Made by a program: the position numbers and the translations under genes. A DNA stretch of 64,000 nt from assembly GCF_042186555.1 (NCBI RefSeq), contig NC_133324.1, forward strand, positions 8,392,236-8,456,235, in the 5' to 3' direction. Each line of letters opens with the position of its first letter. Position 1 is the stretch's first letter. Shown here one piece after another: positions 25,901 through 39,535 of the stretch. The stretch is from Aquarana catesbeiana. Its lineage: Eukaryota; Chordata; Amphibia; Anura; Ranidae. The notes below the pieces were generated by a model. That model had not been told where the DNA came from. It saw nothing but the letters and a program-made list of their open reading frames with translations, and searched no databases.

Positions 25901-28900
25901 ACAATAACTTGCATATAAGCCTTTAAAATTAGCACTTTTGATTATTCATGTTTGTGTCCCATAGACTTTAACGGTGTTTGCGTGTTCGAACAAATTTTTT
26001 GCCTGTTCTGGTGCGAAACGAACAGGGGGGTTCGGCGAACTGAACAGGGGGGTACGGCGAACCGAACAGGGGGGTTCGGCTCATCCCTATTGATAACCAC
26101 TCAATGATCTCACACGGATGTAAACTGTGTGTATCGAACTGTCTTATTTGTTCAAAATGTTCTTATTGACTTGTTTTCAGCTAATATCTGAAAACTAAAT
26201 AAAAATGTATTGAAAAAATAAAAGAATATGAGGATAAAGGAGCGTCCGGTGATTAAAGAAGTAATTCATTTGTATTTTATTTGAAGTTTCAGCATTAAAA
26301 AGAGACCAATGCGTTTCGGGGACTAGAGACTCCCCCTTCATCAGGGCTTCTAGTAAAAATAGCTGTGGAATGATCCTGTTGGAGGGTGCCTTTGGCACAT
26401 GGATCTGAACACACAGCCAGCACTGAGGACCTCTAATTGTCCAGATCCATGTGCCAGATTAATTCAGATTAAGTCAGATTAACTCAGAAGGTCTGGGAAG
26501 AATCTGGCCATGGATAATACTGGCAGTCATTGCACTCCAAAGTCTTTTATCTTCATCTGTACACAGGAGTCGGGATCCTTCTATGAGTGTCTATGTCCCG
26601 GTCTGTGTGATGAGGAAGGGGGCAGCTAGTAGTAGTCAGTCACATTCAGCTGGACTTCTTCTGTAATGTAGAAGATGTTTTGTAGTTCATATCCACACAG
26701 CCAGCACTGACACCTTCATCTAATCACCATGGAATGAGTCAGGGAAGATGTTGGCCACCTATGAACAGGATGGGGGAGGGGGTTAGGATTTGTCTGGAGA
26801 TGGGCTTTAGGGTCAAAACTAGTATGTTTCTTGTATAAGTTCTGGATCAGCCTCCCCAGTGTAACTCACCTTGTCTCCTTTCCATGATATTTGCTCTGGT
26901 TCTAGTGTAAGTTGCTGACCCTCTGAAAGGGACCCATCAAAGTGACCCACAATCATACAATCAGTGATATTTCTATAATTAATTCTTGTAATCCAATTTT
27001 CAATTTCCATTGGGCTGGGAAGTTCTCCTTTATCATTAAAAATCATGACCTTGCCATTCGGATCCTTGTACTGGACTTCTTTTACATAGCGGGACAGCTT
27101 AAAAAAAGACAGAAATTATTATAGGTAACAAGTATATAGAACGTTTAGTAATTTATTGATTATAGATTGTTTATCTAGTTATATCTCATTTAGAGAATGC
27201 CATCAGGATGAGATGACCTGTTTGCTGAGCACTTATAATCAGATACATTTTATTGGGACTATTTATAAACAATTTGCTTTGCAAATGCGAACATTTCAGA
27301 GATAAATAATTCTACCCCTTTACAATACACTGGCTCAGCCTCATCTTGGATATACAGTTCAGTTTTGGTCACCAATCCTCAGGAAAGATGTCGATGAATT
27401 AGAAAGAGTTTAGCAAATGGCAACAAAATGAACAGGGAGGACAGAGGATCTCAGCTATGAGAACTGATAGATTACAGATATTCACTCCGGAGAAGAGGCA
27501 CCTAAAGGTCAATTCCACCTTCATGAGAAAAAAATGAGCAAATAAAAAAATAATAATATATTGTATACAATTGCTCAAGTCATATTGTATTTTTGAATGT
27601 TTTTAAAAATGACCTTTTCTTTCAATCTGCAGCTCTGTAATGTTCTGTAAAATGCAATATGGCCACCTGGAGGCGTTCTTTATACAGATGGTGTACAGAA
27701 CGCCCCTCCCCCTGAAATTTAATTTCCTGATTGTGTGATTGGCTTACTGATTTTCCCAGAAGTAAAATACAAATCAGTCAGATACAAATCAGATTTAGTG
27801 AATCCCATGCAACAAAACTGTCATTTTTGGTGAGATACTCCCAAAGGGAAATCACATCTAAAGGGATGCAGACCCTGCCATTTATCTCATTAGATCCCTG
27901 CAGGTGCAGCAGCTGATTGATAAATATGTAGCACCCCCCCAAGGAGCCACAAGTGTGAAGGGATTCCCCACCCTGCACAGCCAGGCACACCACATCTTCA
28001 CAGCACACTTGAGTCAGAAGAAAAGCCCAGTGTTTTGTTTTATTTTTTTTTTTTTGTTTTATTTTATTTAAAAAACTTGGATAGGGATAGGGATATTATG
28101 GGATGTCCACTTGATTAAAGCAGTATAACTCTTCGGGGATACAACTATATACAGTCTGTAGATACACTTCTCCTCTACCTCCAGTACAAATCTTGCTTGT
28201 AGAACTACAACTCCCAGGACCAGCTGGCACTGTTTGGATGATCTGACAAAGGCTCAGTCAGATGAGTAGCAAACACTCTTTACAGACGGGGACCACAGGC
28301 CCCTTGTTTATGTAGCAAAGTCCTAGTGCCTAGCTGTCCTCCTCCTGTGAGTAATGTTCCCAGCACCACCTCTTCAGGCACTGCCAGTCCACCTGGCTGC
28401 AGCTTCCCCTTTCTCCAGCCCTCCTGGCCAAGACTCCACAGTCCTCCTAGACTGACTCTGCATCCATCCCAGACTGCTCTCTCCCAGTCCTCTCAGGCAT
28501 GCCTCTCAGTCCTACCCGACTATAATGCTCCGTACACGCGGTCGGATTTTGTTCGGACATTCCAAGAACAAAATCCATGGATTTTTTCCGACGGATGTTG
28601 GCTCAAACTTGTCTTGCCTACACACGGTCCCACAAAGTTGTCGGAAAATCCGATCGTTCTGAACGCGGTGACGTAAAACACGTATGTCGGGACTATAAAC
28701 GGGGCAGTGGCCAATAGCTTTTATCTCTTTATTTATTCTGAGCATGCGTGGCACTTGTGCGTCGGATTTGTGTACATACGATCGGAATTTCCGACAACGG
28801 ATTTTGTTGTCGGAAAATTTTATATCCTGCTCTCAAACTTTGTGTGTCGGAAAATCCGATGGAAAATGTGTGATGGAGCCTACACATGGTCGGAATTTCC

Positions 28901-31900
28901 GACAACAAGGTCCTATCACACATTTTCCGTCGGAAAATCCGACCCTGTGTACGGGGCTTAACACTCACCAGTCCACCTGGCTGTCTTCCTCCCTGGAGAT
29001 TTGCTCAGCGGTGTTCTCCTGCTGTCACCACTTGCTCCCATGCCTCCAGTCAGAACATCTCTGTGTTTCATGAAGAGGGTTTCTTCGCACCCAAGCCCAG
29101 GCCAGAGGTTACCCTCCCCAGACAATGGAGCACCCTCAAGGGCTACAAACAACCATAACACTCCAACTCCAGCTTCCACTCGAACTTCTCTGCCCCAGCT
29201 GGGCTGACCCAGAGCATTTGAGGGGACCTGCCCCCTGCCAACCCATCTGTTGGCAACTCCAGGCAGCTCCTTTTCACCTCCACTCCCATTCTTCTAGAAT
29301 CTTCTGCAAGTTTCTAGAAGTAGGGGGGGGTCTCAGGGATGTTACCTGTGAGGCATCCAGCCCTTCCTGAGTCACCCAACCATCCCAGATAAAACAACAC
29401 AGGCGTGGTTACTAGCCAAGCCTGAACAATTTATCTACACTACAAAAATTCTACTCTAGCACACTATAGGGTGCTACAAAATATTAAACTGCTCCCATTC
29501 ACATTAACCCAGTACATGGACATGGAGAAACAAACAGCTATTTCTTTAGAGTAACAAAAGATAAGAATCTACAACAAAGTTTGGTAAAATTCATGCAATG
29601 TACATAGATCACCCAGAGGGGAAGGTTTTTTCTCAACATAAATGGAGTTACTCTTTAAGAGAGGACATGATTACAATGACAAATATATTAAAAGTGACTT
29701 CGGTAACTGTGATAAACTGTTTACTGTAAGGTCCCCGAAGAGGTCACATGGGCATAATTTGAGGTTAGAAGAAAGGAGGCTTAATTTTATATTGTGGAAA
29801 GGAATCTTTACTGCTAGAGAAGTAAAAATGTACAATTCCCTTCCCTAGGAAATGGTACAAGCTGAGAGTGCTGACAACTTCAAAAACCTTTTAGATGTCT
29901 TCCTCAGAAAGCAGAATATATGAGGCTATGGGGACTTTTACAGAATCACACACGCAGGACGAAATGGATGGACCTGTGTCTTTTTTTCAGTCTTTTAAAC
30001 TATATAAACTATGAATGTCTTAACATTTGTGCAAGCGTAATTAATAATACCATAATGTTTGTAATATGTGTGTAATGGTTGCTTTTCACCTGGCAAATGT
30101 AACATTCTCTAACAATTGAGAAAAATAGCCATGAGAACATTTGACCATGAAAGTTACCATTCACCAATAGAGAAAATGAACATTGGGCCAGCAGGGGAAA
30201 TAATATGAAGAAGACCTCTGCACTGTGTACAGTCCATGGAGAATCCTGTGTGAATGGAAAAACAAATGGATTTTCAGTCAGGATGAGACAATGGTCTGGT
30301 ATAAACATTGGCTGTTTGGGCATTCAGACAAGTGGCCAAACTTTTGTCCATCCAACCTTGTTTTTGGATTGGAGTCAATAATCTCATATAGAAGCAATAT
30401 TTCTATAGCTTCTATATATATGACAACCTCTTACTGTCAGTGATTCCTAAGGAAGCAGTGTATGCTTGCTCCCGAGGCATCCCCAGGAACCAATGACATC
30501 ACTGGAAATCCCAGCCACATAAGTAAAGGGGTGGAGATAGCAGTGACATCACTGCCCAAATAGGGTCACTGGCCATATTTAAAGCGTAACTCCATTTTTG
30601 TTGAGAAAAGAAAACATTCCTCTCTGGGTGATCTCTGTACATTGCCGCCACCCAGAGAATGGTGGGTGATATGTCTTCTACATTATTGGTGGCAAAGTAG
30701 TCCTCTAAGTGTTTTGAGATCTGTGAGACAATGCTAGGGTCAGTGAGGAGAGACTCATTAAGTCTCCACCCAGCGACAGAGGGTTTGAGGCCAATGTGGG
30801 AAATGTCAAGGGATACCAACTGATGATCTGACCACGGGCAGGAGTGAATGGCAGCAGTAGTAGAATTGGCTAGTAAAATGGGAGAACAAAACAAATAGTC
30901 CAATCTGAAGTAGCTGTCATGAGGGTGGGAATAAAAAGTGTACTCTCTGGCACCGACGTTGTGCACTCTCCATGAGTCCACCAAATTATGTGAGTTTAGC
31001 AGTGATTTTAGAGTTTTAGGGAAGGCGTTAGAGGTGCTGCCTGTTCTGCTCCTATCCATGGCCGAATGCACCACCAATTTGAAATCCCCGCCCAATAACA
31101 GATGAGGGGAGTTATATTTATCCAATACCTGGAAGAAGGCCCTAAAAAATGATGCTTGAGAATCATTAGGGGCGTACACGTTGGCTATTGTTACCATCTT
31201 GCCCCGTAAGGAGCCCTGTAAGATGATAAACCTGCTTTAGGGATCTTTGTATATATTATGAGCTTCAAATAATAAACCATTTTTATTTTATTTTATTTTT
31301 TTAATTGTTTATTTAACAAGTTTTACATATAATACAAGATAACAAGTAATTATCACAATCATTTACAGAAAATGCAAATATACACTGTCAATGAAATTGA
31401 AATGTAAACTAGGTTAGAATGAGGTATGAAGGGCTAATATAGATACAGAGATAACGAAAAATCCATCTAGGTGGGCGTATTGAGTTTCAATGTACAATTT
31501 GGTTTCATTGGTATAAATTATCAATGTCTGTATGGGGAACAGGAGCAGCGCATGGCATTAATGGTGACTATACAAAACAGTTATTACTTAAATAGGACTG
31601 TATGTTTCAGAACTATATTCAGATTCATCACATAGCTTCCATATTTGTGAAAATTTACAGTATGTGATAAACCCTCAACTATGGCTGTTAGGTGTTCCTT
31701 TCTCCGTATATACGATAAGATGGAGAGGGTTTGCCTAAGAGTGGGAGAGGCAGTAGAGAGCCATAGTTTGGGAATAGTTCTTTTAGCTGCTAATAATATG
31801 AAGGACATCAGTCTTCTTTTAGATTTGTGGATGCCAGAGATGGGAAGGCCCAATATGTAGTGCATAGGGTTTAGGGGGACGGGGACCCCCATCAACCTCT

Positions 31901-34900
31901 CCAGAACCGTTTGTATTTGAGCCCAAAATTGAGTGACTAGAGGACATTCCCAGAAAATATGAAAGTGTGAGCCCACAGCTTTATTACATCTCCAGCACAT
32001 TTTTGAGGTTGTTGGATTGTATGCGTGTAGGCGTTCTGGAGTTTTATACCAAAATAGTAGAATTTTATACGTGGATTCTTTGTGTGCGACACAGCGGGAA
32101 ATTTTGGAGGTGGATTCCCAGATATTCTCCCAATCTAACAGACAAATGTCATGCTGGAGTACTTGAGACCATCTCTTTATGTAGTGATGACTATCTACCT
32201 TCAAGGGGTTGGCTTTGTGTAGAATTCTATATATGGTGGAGATTAATTGGGGCTCGTAACATTTCAAAGTCTGTTGGCTTGTCTAGGGAAAGAGTGGGGG
32301 ATTTAGAGGTGAAGAAATGTCTGAATTGTAAGTAGGAATAGAAACATGTTTTAGGAATCTGGGATTGTTTTTGTAGGTCAGCGAAAGATAGTAGATGTCT
32401 CGTAGCTGGATTAACTAGATGCCTCAGCTGAAAAATCCCGGCCCTAGTCCAATGTATCATACGATCATATGACAAGCTATCAGGAATGTCCAGGTTGAAG
32501 AGAAGGTTTAAAAGAGGTGAGCTTGAAGAAGATAATGAATAACGATTAGAGCATCTTTTCCATATTGCTAAGGTAAATAGCATTGGAGCCAGGCATAGAC
32601 CTCCCAGCTGGGGCATGTGTTTGTTACTAGACTGCCAGAGCAGATAACATGGGTGGACCAGAGAGGTAATGCTCATTTCGATCTCAGCCTATCTGTTTGG
32701 AGCTTTCCTGTGGGTCCAGGAAGTAAGGGCTCTTAAGTGTGAGGCGTAATAGTATTTAATAAAATCAGGGGCTCCTAAACCTCCTCTATTTTTACGTGCC
32801 ATGACCACTGATCCTGCCACCCGATGGGACGCGTTATTCCATATAAAACGGAGACTTCTCCTTTGAAGAAATTTCAATTGTGACATAGGAATTGCCACTG
32901 GGAGTGTCTCGAATAGATACAACAGTTTAGGAAGTATCGACATTTTGAGAATGTTTACACATCCCAAAAGGGAGAGGGGAAGAGCGATCCACTGTGTCAT
33001 TGATCTCTTTGAATAGTGGGGGGAAATTAGCTTGGTATAACGTAGAGTATGATGCTGTAATCTGTACTCCTAAATATTTCACGCACACCAGTGGTAATTA
33101 TAATTTTGTTGAAGTATATTTAATTGAGGAGGGGTGATATTAATGGGAAGGGCCTCCATCTTGGTAGCATTAATTTTATAACCTGAGATGCTGAGAGCCG
33201 GAATGGGAATCCCCATCTGTAGGGGATTTGATGCAGTTGGAGGTGGGCCGTGATTGGGCGAAGATTGCGTCTTTTCGCCAGGGTGATGGGGGAGACGTCG
33301 CTAAAATTTGGAGTTTGGATCCTTTGAAGTCAATGCGGTTTTTGTTGCGTGTGGCTGCTGTTAAAGCTTCCTTGACTGCTTCTGCGGAATTCGCCTGTTG
33401 GTTAGTATTTCCTGTGTGAAATATACCCGGTGCGGAGGCTAATAAGTCTGCAACATCAGTCAATTCTGTGGGCATATTTGAGGCCGGGGATTGCGATCTA
33501 TATAGGAATTGCTCCATGTTTTGTGCTGACTTTGATGGTGGTATAAAACCTTGATATGTGTACTTCTGAAATCCTATTTTGCCTATGTAATGCAGGGGTG
33601 GGGAAGTCGGGTATGATCCTGTAAATGTGAAAGCTTTGGTAGCGGTGGAGGATTCCTTAGTAAAGGAGCGGGGACCTGAGAGAATCTACAGCATGACCAC
33701 CATTGGTGTTAATTTCCCCTGCGCCCCCCTATTGTACGCCTCAGGGGTGTAGTTGGGTTATCTGGAATCTTGGGGGGGGGGGGAGCCTCTGTGAGACCCT
33801 TCTGAAGTTACATTAGAGGGTATGCTGCATACATGTTTGGAAATTAGAGATGGCAGGGAAGTGAATGCCGCTGGTTTCTTGGGGCCAGATATGACCACTC
33901 AAACTGTGGGGATGGTTGCTGGCTGTCAGGGAATCCCAGGCAGACCTCCGTTTGTATCTCATTCCTTTGTCCCTTTCAGGGAATGCTGCCACTACCAGAG
34001 GAGGGCGGGCGGGCATGCGATCCGCGGGCCGCTGCACTCCAGGCTGGGGGATGCTACAGGCCGCAAGACGGTGGTGGGCCGCAGGTCTGTATAGGCGGGC
34101 AATAGAGATGTAGCGGCGGGTCTCTGAGGATCTACGTCAGCACAGCGGGGAACAGTCTGGGATATATTTGGTGCATACAGTGGAAGGGAGAGGGGCTCCG
34201 GTAATGAAAAAGGGGCCAGTACTTTCTCCCCCTTCCTGAGACAGTTCATGTTGCATCTCAGCCATTCTGGAAAAGTCCCAAGTTATATGAGAAAAGAAAG
34301 GAAAACAACATAAAAAAATAAGGAAACACAGGGTAAAAGAGCCAGTAAGGGAGGCTGGTGTTGAGCTACTAAAACCTGCGGCCTCTGAGTTCCTGCCTTG
34401 GTCATCGGCGATCCCTCTGCGGTGACGGGGTTGCCCAGATGGCAGAAGGGCACGGGGTGGATGGCATCCAAGGGAGATCTTCTTTGGCCAAGAGACCTAG
34501 TTTAACTAGGAGTTCCTTTCCTTCTTGGATAGTGATTACAGTGTATGTGGAACCGTTGTGGATGACTTGGAGTTTAAAGGGAAACCCCCATCTGTATCTA
34601 ATTTTTGTTTCTTGGAGAGGAGTGGTGATCTCCTTAAGTTTCCGGCGTTTGTATAAGGTGGTCGGAGATATATCTGGGTATATTTGAATTTTAGTACCTT
34701 CCAGCAAGATGTTAGGGGTGTTGCGGGAGGCCTTGAGAATCTCCTCTTTCACCAGATATTCTTTGAGGCATAGAATTATGTCCCTAGGAGGCTTATCTTC
34801 AGGGGGTTTGGGACGGAGAGCCCTGTGCAGCCTGTCACAAGCAAATGCAGACAGTGGGGAATCAGGCAGCAAGGACTGGAACAACTTGTGGATGGCTGGG

Positions 34901-37900
34901 GTTAACTCAGTAACCTCCTCAGGAACCCCTCTAATTCTCAAGTTGTTTCTCCTTTTTCTGTTATCTAGGTCCTCCAAATGGGCCTGGAGCTGGGATACAG
35001 AATCTGTGAGGGCCTCATGATCTCTCCGAACATCTGTGTATGCGAGCTGCAGCTCATCATGCTTAGTCTCTAAGCGATCGGTTCTCCCTCCAAGGACAGC
35101 TATCTCTTGCTGTAAAGTGTTAGTGGATTTATGTATTTTGTCTGGAATTTCTCTGCAATTTTGTTATACATAGCTGTAAGGCTGTCATCCAGGTTTGCTT
35201 TGGTGAGTTGCAGTGTGTACTCACCGTCCCCAAAGGAATGTGCAGGAGAGGCCGCCAAACTGTGTGCAGGGGCTGAAGCACGTTGTGAAGCGGCGCCATC
35301 TTGGGAGTCCTCAGCCATCTCCCTGACCATGAGGAGGGACCTTTGTGCCGGTTTCCCATGACGGGACTTGTAGGACGGCATCCATCGCTTGTTCCCCCGG
35401 GGGTGCAGGTGGTTTTGGGATCGATTAGATGTTTTTTTCGGCCCCGGGGAAGGCGTTGTAGTCCCCGCTGCGACGGAGCTCTGCTCAGAAGCGACCTTCC
35501 AGTTCCGCGCCGCGCATGCGCCTTCCCAGTCTCAGGTCTCTTAAGAAGATATGCAGCCACTTGAAGAAGTTGGATGAGAAGTGGTTTAACCTTCAACTCC
35601 ATAAGGGGTTCTTTACTGTTGAATTGTTAAGGATGTAGAACTCCCTTCCACAGTTGGTGGTGTCAGAGAGTGATGATAAAACTTTGAGGTGGACATTTTA
35701 GTGAATACAATATACAGGGATATGGTAGTGACATAAACACACACACACAGAATGGACTGGATAGACTGGTATCTTCATTCAACTTTATCAACTATGTAAC
35801 TATGTGCTTAGGTTTATGTGTCTGTATAAGACTGGTTTGTGGAAAAAACAATTAAAACACATTTTTGGGGTAAAAAGTACAACGAGTAGGCTCAGATCCT
35901 GTTTAACAATGTCTCTTTAAAACACAGTTGGCAGTGGAAAGTTATGTGTATTGAATCATTATGTCCCTCTGGGTGCTCCAGGTCCTTCACAATACCAGCA
36001 ATCACCTGGCTTTCTAGAACTTAATGTGGATCTCCTGCTCTTCATTTAACATTTTTGGGTGCCAAACTATTAACTTAACTTTTCCTGCTGACCCACTGCA
36101 TAAATATGTCCTGGTGAGACAAATGTCATTCTGGGAGGATGTACCCACATGGCCTCCCAGTTTGGGTGTTCCTAGCAATCACAGTCAGCAGTAGTAAACA
36201 ATGTCTGTCTCATGATTGGTCACAACAAATACATGGTTCAAGGCAAATCACAGCAACAATTTACTATGCGATAGCTGCAGCCAATCACAGCTATCACAGT
36301 AGAAAATGATGGCATTGTGAATGATGCCAAACACAGTTAGAAATGATTGCTTATACAGTGATCATGATTGTATAAGCAGTTATAATGTTAAAAAAGTCCT
36401 TATCATCCCCCCCCCCTCCAGCAGTACAACATCACTATGGTGACACTGCACTGCTCTGGTGACATGTTAAAAAAAATGAATATTTTTTTTTACACACTGT
36501 GACCATAGTAAGTGCAGTGTCATTATGGAAAAAAAATACACTAACTATGCCTCTTAAAAAAAAACCTTGTAGTGTTTTATAAACAAAACGTGGTGATTTT
36601 GTTAGTGATTCTCTTGTCCTGGAACTTCAGGGACTCAAGAAATGTGACAGATAGTCAGGAAATTAGATGTGTAATTTATGTCCCCTGAAAGCCCAATGGT
36701 GCTCCTTGGATTTTGTGCCCCTCTATACATCTAGGCTGTGAAAATTGTATCACAGATGTGGTATCCCCATACTCAGGAGTAGGGATGAGCTTCGAGTTCG
36801 AGACAAACTCATGTTCGACTCGAACATCGGCTGTTAGCCACTTCGCCGAACAGCGAACAATTTGGGGTGTTCGCGGCAAATTTGAAAGCTGCGGAACACC
36901 CTTTAAAAGTCTATGGGAGAAATCAAAAGTGCTAATTTTAAAGGCCTATATGCATGGTATTGTCATAAAAAGTGTTTGGGGACCTGGGTCCTGCCCCAGG
37001 GGACAAGGATCAATGCAAAAAAAAGTTTTAAAAACGGCCGTTTTTTCGGGAGCAGTGATTTTAATAATGCTTAAAGTGAAACAATAAAAGTGTAATATTC
37101 CTTTAAATTTCATACCTGGGGGTGTCTATAGTATGCCTGTAAAGGGGCGCATGTTTCCCGTGTTTAGAACAGTCTGACAGCAAAATGACATTTCAAAGGA
37201 AAAAAAGTAATTTAAAACTACTCGCGGCTATATAAATTGCCGTCCGACAATACACATAAAAGTTCATTGATAAAAACTGCATGGGATTTCCCCACAGGGG
37301 AACCCTGAACCAAAATTTTAAAAAAACTGGCATGGGGGTCCCCCTAAATTCCATACCAGGCCCTTCAGGTCTGGTATGAATATTAAGGGGAACCCTGAGC
37401 CAAAATTTAAAAAAAAAATTACGTAGGGGTCCCCCTCAAAATTCATACCAGACCCTTCAGGTCTGGTATGGATTTTAAGGGGAACCCTGTGCCAAAATTT
37501 AAAAAAAAAATTGGCGTGAGGTCCCATCATAAAAATCCATAAAAGACCCTTATCCGAGCACGCAACCTGGCAGGCCACAGGAAAAGAGGGGGGACGAGAG
37601 AGCCCCCCCTCCTGAACCGTACCAGGCCACATGCCCTCAACATTGGGAGGGTGCTTTGGGGTAGCCCCCCAAAGCACCTTGTCCCCATGTTGATGGGGAC
37701 AGGGCCTCATCCCCACAACCCTTGTCCGGTGGTTGTGGGGGTCTGCGGGCGGGGGGCATATAAGAATCTGGAAGCCCCCTTTAATAAGGGGACCCCAAGA
37801 TCCCGCCCCCCCCTGTGTGAAATGGTAAGGGGGTACTTGCACTCCCACCATTTCACTAAAAAACTGTCAAAAATGTTAAAAATGACAAGAGACAGTTTTT

Positions 37901-39459
37901 GACAATTCCTTTATTTAAAGTCTTCTTTTTTCCATCTTCTTTCTTCTATCTTCTTTCTTCTATCTTCCTTTGGTTTCTTCCTTCATCTTCTTCCTCCTTC
38001 TTCTCCGATCCTCTGCTTCTTGCTCCAGTGTTCTCGTCCGGCATCTTCCTTCCAGCGTCTTCTTTCTTACATAACGGGTGACCCCGCCCCCTTCTGACAA
38101 TACGGGGAATGCCACAGGGAAGTCCCTGTCAAGTGCCCATGCGTCAGAGGGGGCGGGTCACCAGGTGGCCCCGCCCTCCATTATTTGAGAACCGTCAGAG
38201 GATGAGAAGCATCACACAGTGGGAGCCTCCCATCATGGATGTGGAGCCGCCCGAGAAGAAGAAGGGAAGAAGACGGTGCGGAGGAAGATGCCGGACGAGC
38301 AGGGCCGCCATCAGGGGCGTACAGCCCATGCACCTGTAAGGGGCCCCGACGTCCCTAGGGGCCCGAGCGGGGACTGCTTCTTTGGGTACTTTCCCTGTAT
38401 ATCCTGAGGACAGACGCCGCAATGAAGCTCTCTGTGACAGATGTCGGCTGCTTATCACAGCAGCACACCTAGCCGATGGAGCCGGGCTTCTCCATTCTGA
38501 CCAGGGGCGGACTGGGGGCCGTGGGTGGGGGGGGTACACTTGCCACTGTGGGGACAGCAGCTTCTAAATACATACACTGTGCCGGGGTTCTGTCGATAGA
38601 ACACCGGCGGTGTATGTATTTTAGAATGTATCTTCAAACCAAAACCTCCTCCTTATTCCAAAAACCCGCTACAAAACAAAAGGAGAAAGAAGATTCGCAG
38701 TCCAAGGACCACGGCTATGGAACGCTCTACCTACCCACATCCGCATGAAAGAAAACCATCAGGCCTTTAGGAAGAAAATCAAGACATACCTCTTCTAAGG
38801 AGCTGGACAACACAGGAGAGATCAATCGCCTCGAGGCGATTCAGTTCGCATGTGCAGCGCTATACAAATCATTCATTCATTCAGAATCTCCAAAGCTCCT
38901 CATGTCCCTGTGAGATCTCTGACTCCCTCCCTCCCCCTCCTCCGATCACCAGTGCGGTGTGATGAGGGGGGCTGAACTCACTGTAGCTACTGCTGGTCAG
39001 GATGTCTGCTACAGGGAGGAGGTGAGAGGAGTTTTTTACTGAGTAAAGTCTCCTTGGAAGAAAAGCTGCCAAAGTTTCTGTAGGATTTGTCCTGTAGGTA
39101 TTGCATCAATAAGGAGACACAGAGGATGAAGAGACAGTGAGTGTGACAGATATCTCCCAAGCTAGAACACAGCAATATCTGTATAACATCCCCCAATCTC
39201 TATGTCCAGATAATGTGAATGTCATTTTTGACCATTCATGTAACTCTGTGTTTATGTGTTGAGTTTACACCTCTGATTGTACAGACTCAGAGCTTGGATA
39301 ACAAAGGAATGGTCATAAATTAATTTTACATTATCTGGACATACAGAGTGCTAGGTGCTGGATTATATAGATATATATTTACATCTTCTTACAGGACAAT
39401 GTTTTATTTAAGTACCAATTTTATATTATAAAACTTGTATATATTAGTAGATGAGCACA

Positions 39460-39535
<76 letters not shown>

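Larger units (their letters stand above)
27506..29654. mobile_element. TTAA-type MITE in CR1, itself interrupted by an LTR
   Basis: Left end AGGTCAATTCCACCTTCATG and right end (read on the minus strand) AGAGTAACTCCATTTATGTT form a diverged terminal inverted repeat. The right flank is TTAA (29655-29658), the left flank CTAA (27502-27505), probably a mutated TTAA. CR1 coding sequence continues across the site. A related end lies at about 30578 (AAGCGTAACTCCATTTTTGT). Confidence 0.5.
27290..30015 (+). mobile_element. CR1 3'-end fragment, split by nested insertions
   Basis: 27292-27505 encodes, with stops, ILPLYNTLAQPHLGYTVQFW and DLSYE, matching the CR1 RT C-terminus in the copy at 15099-23634. 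The rest, starting GRGHDYNDKY, resumes at 29655 and includes RSHGHNLRLEERRLNF and VKMYNSLP, then a CR1-like 3' UTR 'tggacctgtgtctttttttc' ending near 30010. The inserted 27506-29654 contains three further layers. Plus strand, antisense to the receptor gene. Confidence 0.72.
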
